The position numbers and the translations under genes are program-made. A DNA stretch of 64,000 bases, taken from contig NZ_VIYG01000001.1 in the NCBI RefSeq assembly GCF_009389585.1, positions 186,001-250,000 of the forward strand. The letters run 5' to 3'. Shown here piece by piece: positions 59,907-64,000 of the stretch. The notes under the pieces are model-generated. The model was not told where the DNA came from. It searched no databases and was given only the letters and a program-made list of their open reading frames with translations. Position 1 is the first letter of the stretch. The number at the start of each line of letters is the position of its first letter. This DNA is from Oceanobacillus sp. CFH 90083 (GTDB taxonomy: Bacteria; Bacillota; Bacilli; Bacillales; Amphibacillaceae).

Positions 59907-61529
59907 ATGAGTAAAACCTCAACAAAAAGAAAAATGTCTGACGTTTTTCTTTTTGCCTCTATTTTTATAGGCATTTTAGTAGTACTGGGAGCAGTATTTC
60001 CAGATGGATTCGGAAAAATTGCCGGCAATATATCATCCTGGATTACTCAAAATTTCGGCTGGTACTACATGATTCTTACCACAATACTTGTTTTCTTTTG
60101 TGCATTCCTTATTTTCAGTCCAATTGGAACTCTAAAATTAGGGAAGCCAAAAGATAAGCCTGAATTCCGGACTATCTCTTGGCTGGCAATGTTGTTTAGT
60201 GCCGGGATGGGGATTGGATTAGTATTCTATGGTGCATCGGAGCCTATTTCGCATTATCTTGCTCCACCAACCACCAATCCAGAAACAAATGAAGCAATGC
60301 TTGAAGCGATGCGCTCAACTTTTTTACATTATGGTTTTCATGCTTGGGCTATCTATGGTGTTGTTGCCCTTGCATTAGCATATTCACAATTTAGAAGAGG
60401 AGAGGTCGGGCTCTTATCTAAAGCATTACGTCCATTATTTCATGATCGTGTTGATGGACCATTAGGTACTGTTGTAGATGTTTTAGCTGTTTTTGCCACA
60501 GTTATCGGTGTTGCAGTATCACTTGGTGTCGGAGCTTTACAAATTAATGGCGGTTTACATTACTTATTCGGTATACCTAATAATATCTTTGTACAAGCAA
60601 TCATTATAGCTGTTGTCACTGTACTATTCTTAATCAGTGCTTGGAGCGGGTTAAGTAAAGGAATTCAATATTTGAGTAATATCAACATGGTATTAGCCGG
60701 GATTTTATTTCTTATCGTATTGATTGTAGGACCAACTATTTTAATCCTGAATATGTTGACGACCGGAACTGGTGGTTACTTGCAGAATTTCTTATACAGT
60801 GCTCTGGATGTCGCACCGTTAAATGAACAAAAAAGTGAATGGATGTCACAATGGACAATTTATTACTGGGGCTGGTGGATGAGCTGGAGTCCGTTCGTGG
60901 GAATCTTTATTGCCCGCGTTTCGAAAGGACGGACCATCCGTGAATTTATTTTAGCTGTTCTTTTAGTCCCTACCATTATTGGGACCTTATGGTTTAGTGT
61001 ATTTGGCGTAACAGGTATCTCTGTTGGTCAAAGTGCACCACATATATTTGATATGCCGCCTGAGACACAGCTGTTTGGCATTTTCAATGAAATTCCGATG
61101 GGTACGGTTCTATCCATTGTTGCGATTCTGCTTGTGGCAATTTTCTTTATCACTTCGGCAGATTCAGCAACTTTCGTGTTAGGTATGCAAACATCATTCG
61201 GGTCTTTATCTCCAGCTGGAAGAGTTAAGATTGTATGGGGAGTTTCCTTATCCGCTATTGCATTTATTCTTTTACTGGCAGGTGGTGAAACTGGTCTGGA
61301 TGCATTGCAAGCAGCCGCAATCACCGCTGCACTGCCATTTAGTATTGTTGTCATCTTACTGGTTATATCCTTCTTCAAAATTGCCAATGAAGAACGGAAA
61401 TTCTTAGGGCTGACGATAACACCTAATAAACAAAGGGTGCAAACGTATCTGGAAACTTCACCAGAGGAATATGAAAAGAAATTAGAAACATATAGAGAAC
61501 GACAAAAAGACGATACAAAAGGAATATAA
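59907..61529 (+). CDS. BCCT-family osmoprotectant transporter (OpuD-like)
   Basis: A 540-residue secondary transporter with 12 membrane helices. AGMGIGLVFYGASEPISHY (about 98-116) contains the glycine-rich stretch of helix 3 that coordinates sodium and betaine in sodium-coupled members, and WTIYYWGWWMSWSPFVGIF (about 310-328) is the aromatic betaine box of helix 8. Most likely a sodium-driven glycine betaine importer like OpuD; choline or another betaine is possible. The cytoplasmic C-terminal tail is charged (EEYEKKLETYRERQ), as in osmosensing members. It stands where B. subtilis has the nad genes and niaR, so it is an insertion relative to that order. AAGGAG precedes the ATG. Confidence 0.92.
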   Translation: MSKTSTKRKMSDVFLFASIFIGILVVLGAVFPDGFGKIAGNISSWITQNFGWYYMILTTILVFFCAFLIFSPIGTLKLGKPKDKPEFRTISWLAMLFSAGMGIGLVFYGASEPISHYLAPPTTNPETNEAMLEAMRSTFLHYGFHAWAIYGVVALALAYSQFRRGEVGLLSKALRPLFHDRVDGPLGTVVDVLAVFATVIGVAVSLGVGALQINGGLHYLFGIPNNIFVQAIIIAVVTVLFLISAWSGLSKGIQYLSNINMVLAGILFLIVLIVGPTILILNMLTTGTGGYLQNFLYSALDVAPLNEQKSEWMSQWTIYYWGWWMSWSPFVGIFIARVSKGRTIREFILAVLLVPTIIGTLWFSVFGVTGISVGQSAPHIFDMPPETQLFGIFNEIPMGTVLSIVAILLVAIFFITSADSATFVLGMQTSFGSLSPAGRVKIVWGVSLSAIAFILLLAGGETGLDALQAAAITAALPFSIVVILLVISFFKIANEERKFLGLTITPNKQRVQTYLETSPEEYEKKLETYRERQKDDTKGI

Positions 61530-61532
61530 GTT

Positions 61533-61570
61533 AGAAAAAAGTGCTGGATAATGTCACAGCACTTTTTTCT
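61533..61570 (+). terminator. Terminator of the BCCT gene
   Basis: AGAAAAAAGTGCTG (61533-61546) and CAGCACTTTTTTCT (61557-61570) pair perfectly, 3 bp after the stop. Confidence 0.9.
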
Positions 61571-61677
61571 TATACGATTGACTATTTTTTTATGATTTAA
61601 CCACAGCTTTTTATCGGCCTCTTATAATTGTATTTTCACTTGCAGATAAGCTATTTCCGATTTCAACATTTACTGTC

Positions 61678-62526
61678 CTATAAAATATCATAAACAGAAT
61701 ATGACCCCAGAATAGTGACCTGACAGCCCAATGCTTCCAGCTCGGCCTTAACACCAGGAAGCAGAACATCATCATAAGCCTGATTTACATCGATAATAAA
61801 GAAATAATTTCCCAACCCCGTTTTAGTAGGTCTGGATTCAATCTTGGATAAGTTCAATTTACGCCATGCAAAAGCGGAAAGAATTTGATGCAGTGCACCG
61901 GCCTGATCGCTTGGCAGCGTAATTAAAAGCGTCGTTTTATCCCCTTTAGCTTCCGCTTTTATTTTAACTTTCTCCGGCTGATGAGAAAGAACTAGAAAAC
62001 GGGTATGATTATTTGGATAATCATGAATATTTTCTTTGAAGATTTCCAAGCCATACTCTGAAGCAGCAGAACGGTTTCCAATTGCCGCAATAGGCTGATC
62101 AGAGCTGCTGACAATCTCTGCAGCTCTTCCTGTTGAAGAGGTAAAGGCTATTTTGGCATGTTTTAAATTCTGATGTAAATATTGATGACATTGCGCGATT
62201 GCATGACTATGTGAATGCACTTCTTTTATTTCTAACGCATCCTGAATAATATCACTTCGTACAAGTAAATGCTGCTGAATCGGTACCACAATTTCTCCTA
62301 CTACTGGTATCCGTACTTGATGAATCAAGTAATCAACCGTTAACTGGACCGTACCTTCAATCGCATTTTCCAACGGAACAACTCCAATATCAATTTCACC
62401 CTTGTCGACTGCGTCAATACATTCTGGAATTGTTTTGAAGCCTTCCTTATGTTCTCCATTAAACGTTGCGTCTACTGCTAATTTTGTAAATGTTCCTTTA
62501 GGACCTAAATAACCAACACTCGTCAA
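61678..62526 (-). CDS. pheA: Prephenate dehydratase
   Basis: PheA converts prephenate to phenylpyruvate in phenylalanine synthesis. The 282-residue monofunctional enzyme has the periplasmic-binding-like catalytic part (GYLGPKGTFTKLA; VPLENAIEGTVQLTVDYL; SSTGRAAE) and a C-terminal ACT domain with ESRPTKTGLGNYFFIID, the phenylalanine-binding ESRP motif. TTG at 62526 is taken as start because GGAGG lies 8 bp upstream; the ATG at 62532 is only 2 bp from it. In B. subtilis pheB (an ACT protein) lies between obg and pheA; here only a repeat element does. Confidence 0.93.
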   Translation of the reverse strand: MTSVGYLGPKGTFTKLAVDATFNGEHKEGFKTIPECIDAVDKGEIDIGVVPLENAIEGTVQLTVDYLIHQVRIPVVGEIVVPIQQHLLVRSDIIQDALEIKEVHSHSHAIAQCHQYLHQNLKHAKIAFTSSTGRAAEIVSSSDQPIAAIGNRSAASEYGLEIFKENIHDYPNNHTRFLVLSHQPEKVKIKAEAKGDKTTLLITLPSDQAGALHQILSAFAWRKLNLSKIESRPTKTGLGNYFFIIDVNQAYDDVLLPGVKAELEALGCQVTILGSYSVYDIL

Positions 62527-62545
62527 CTTCATTTCCTCCTAAATA

Positions 62546-62832
62546 GAAAAGTGCAAAGCGCCTGTTTAAAAACGTAAAGATTGCGCCCCGAACTGTGGGT
62601 GGTTCAACCTTGGCCGAACTCCTTTAACTGAAGTGATAAAGGAAACACAAACCAAAGGAAGCTGATGTTGACTTTCACCCACAGGGCATAAGTGCGGCGG
62701 TGTTGATGGGGCGAGTAATCGCAGTCCCAACTTTAGCTCTGTCTGCGTCTGACGGCTTGCCAATCGCTAAGGCTTCTTTATCGTAGGGGCGACGTGAAAT
62801 CTTCTAGTTTTTGGCGCTTGAAACTAAACAAA
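62546..62832. repeat. Long intergenic repeat element between obg and pheA
   Basis: About 285 bp with short inverted ends: GTGCAAAGCGCC (62551-62562) and GGCGCTTGAAAC (62812-62823). Inside are AAGGAAGCTGATGTTGA, related to the minus strand of 20855-20888, the core GGCGAGTAATCGCAGTCCCA at 62710-62729, and CAATCGCTAAGGCTTCTTTA with TCGTAGGG, matching 24846-24872. There is no gene. The left end abuts the pheA ribosome site. Confidence 0.78.
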
Positions 62833-62840
62833 TTAAAAAA

Positions 62841-64000
62841 CTACTCAATAAAATCAAATTCATAATCTAACAGTCGGACAGTATCACCGTCTTGCGCCCC
62901 GCGTTCACGAAGTGCTTTGTCAACACCCATCCCTCTTAGTTGGCGGGAGAAGCGCTGAACAGCTTCATCGTGTTGAAAATCTGTCATTTTAAATAGCGTT
63001 TCAATCCGATGACCATAAAGTACAAAAGCACCGTCCGGATCTCTAGTTATATGGAAAGGCTCCTCTTCCTTCTGATAACGATAAACAACCGTTTCATCTG
63101 CCTGCTCTATCTCCGGCTCATATTTTGGAATCTCTTCCAGCTTATCTGCCACTGCAAATAATAAATCTCGCAGCCCAGCTTTTGTAATCGCAGAAATATG
63201 ATAAATCGGGACTTCTTCTCCCAGTTTTTCTTTAAATGCTTTTAAATGCTCTTCTGCACCCGGCATGTCCATTTTATTGGCAGCGATGATTTGCGGTCTT
63301 GTTAACAGCTTTTCATCATATGCTGCCAGTTCTTCATTAATCTTCACATAATCTTCATAAGGGTCGCGTCCTTCTGTTCCAGCCATATCAATCACATGCA
63401 CAATCACCCTTGTACGTTCCACGTGACGCAGAAACTGATGGCCCAGTCCAATACCTTGAGAAGCGCCCTCAATTAATCCCGGCAAATCTGCCATCACAAA
63501 GCTGCGCTGATCTCCTGTATCAACTACTCCGAGATTTGGGGCGATCGTGGTAAAATGATAGGCAGCAACCTTGGGCTTCGCTGCGCTGACGACAGATAGT
63601 AAAGTGGACTTGCCGACACTTGGGAAGCCGACTAATCCCACATCAGCAATCAGCTTCAGTTCTACTTTTATATTACGTTCCTGACCTGGCTCACCATTTT
63701 CAGCCATATCCGGAGCCGGATTACGCGGGCTGGCGAATCTGGTATTACCTCTTCCGCCACGTCCGCCTTTTGCGATCACAGCCTCCTGCTCATGGGTTGT
63801 TAAATCAGCAATCACTTCTTCTGTATCTTCATCTATAACAGTAGTTCCCGGCGGTACTGGAATCACATAAGCAGCAGCATTTTTCCCATGCTGCGTTTTA
63901 CTCATTCCATTTTCACCGCGTTTTCCTTTAAAATGACGATTGTAACGGAAATCCATCAAGGTATTTAAGCCCTCATCAACTTTAAAGACAATATCTGCCC
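62841..64000 (-). CDS. obg: GTPase Obg (CgtA), 5' end cut by the window
   Basis: Obg is an essential ribosome-assembly GTPase linked to stress and sporulation in Bacillus. The window holds about 386 C-terminal residues of an expected 425-430; the frame is open to the right edge and reads [20 protein letters not shown] there, so the ATG at 63959 is internal. Visible are part of the glycine-rich Obg fold ([11 protein letters not shown]), G1 [10 protein letters not shown]3 [10 protein letters not shown]4 NKMD, and the C-terminal OCT domain (about the last 75 residues; [15 protein letters not shown], ending [14 protein letters not shown]). Confidence 0.97.
   Translation of the reverse strand, partial: ADIVFKVDEGLNTLMDFRYNRHFKGKRGENGMSKTQHGKNAAAYVIPVPPGTTVIDEDTEEVIADLTTHEQEAVIAKGGRGGRGNTRFASPRNPAPDMAENGEPGQERNIKVELKLIADVGLVGFPSVGKSTLLSVVSAAKPKVAAYHFTTIAPNLGVVDTGDQRSFVMADLPGLIEGASQGIGLGHQFLRHVERTRVIVHVIDMAGTEGRDPYEDYVKINEELAAYDEKLLTRPQIIAANKMDMPGAEEHLKAFKEKLGEEVPIYHISAITKAGLRDLLFAVADKLEEIPKYEPEIEQADETVVYRYQKEEEPFHITRDPDGAFVLYGHRIETLFKMTDFQHDEAVQRFSRQLRGMGVDKALRERGAQDGDTVRLLDYEFDFIE

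Overview
The window is a contiguous piece of chromosome from a low-G+C, endospore-forming member of the Bacillaceae. Protein sequences and gene order look most like Oceanobacillus or a close halotolerant relative; this is inferred from memory of families and of the Bacillus subtilis map, without a database search. Spore formation is indicated by spoVK, an RsfA-family regulator, spoVB, safA and a CoxA-like lipoprotein. Halotolerance is suggested only by a betaine-type BCCT transporter. Almost every gene lies on the minus strand, so the sequence reads against the main direction of transcription. I found no prophage, insertion sequence with a transposase, CRISPR array, tRNA, rRNA or recognisable defence island.

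Layout. 1-1392: aspartokinase III cut by the left edge, followed by about 700 bp of non-coding DNA with a possible gene remnant. 2089-14773: nitrogen and glutamate genes around a conserved hflX block: glnR-glnA with two GlnR boxes over a sigma-A promoter, spoVK-hflX-ynbB, and gltB-gltD with the divergent activator gltC. 14903-22024: NUDIX hydrolase, mtnN, yrrS, greA (with a probable 46-codon overlapping gene), udk, trmR, mltG, and yrzL-yrrK-yrzB. 22116-26649: alaS behind a T-box leader, an AI-2E-type permease and a zinc-ribbon miniprotein. 26715-34087: recD2, a TPR protein, mnmA, cysteine desulfurase, cymR and divergent rarA. 34510-36914: RsfA-family gene, 6S RNA and gdhA. 37094-46628: aspS-hisS behind a second T-box leader, a 57-residue HTH protein missing from ordinary ORF lists, dtd-relA and apt-recJ. 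46718-52406: LapA-like protein, secDF, comN, spoVB, yrzE and yajC. 52423-59412: tgt, queA, DUF2905, ruvB-ruvA, yebC, coxA-like and safA. 59907-64000: BCCT transporter, pheA, and obg cut by the right edge.

How the genes work together. GlnA, GltBD and GdhA, with the regulators GlnR and GltC, cover both routes of ammonium assimilation into glutamate and glutamine. The translation group (alaS, hisS, aspS, dtd, mnmA with its sulfur donor desulfurase, trmR, queA-tgt, relA) covers tRNA charging, tRNA proofreading, wobble-base modification and the stringent response. The recombination group (recD2, rarA, recJ, ruvAB, yrrK) handles DNA repair. SecDF, YajC and the membrane flippase SpoVB belong to the envelope.

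The least ordinary content is between the genes. A mosaic family of intergenic repeats, with a core close to GGCGAGTAATCGCAGTCCCA, recurs at five or six places. Two longer members sit in the same orientation directly against the Shine-Dalgarno sequences of alaS and pheA, one of them inside the alaS T-box leader. A second small family is terminator-like and ends in GTTTTCTAAT. I did not find a convincing new enzyme system. The repeats, two unlisted small genes and a pair of interleaved hairpins after secDF are the best leads.
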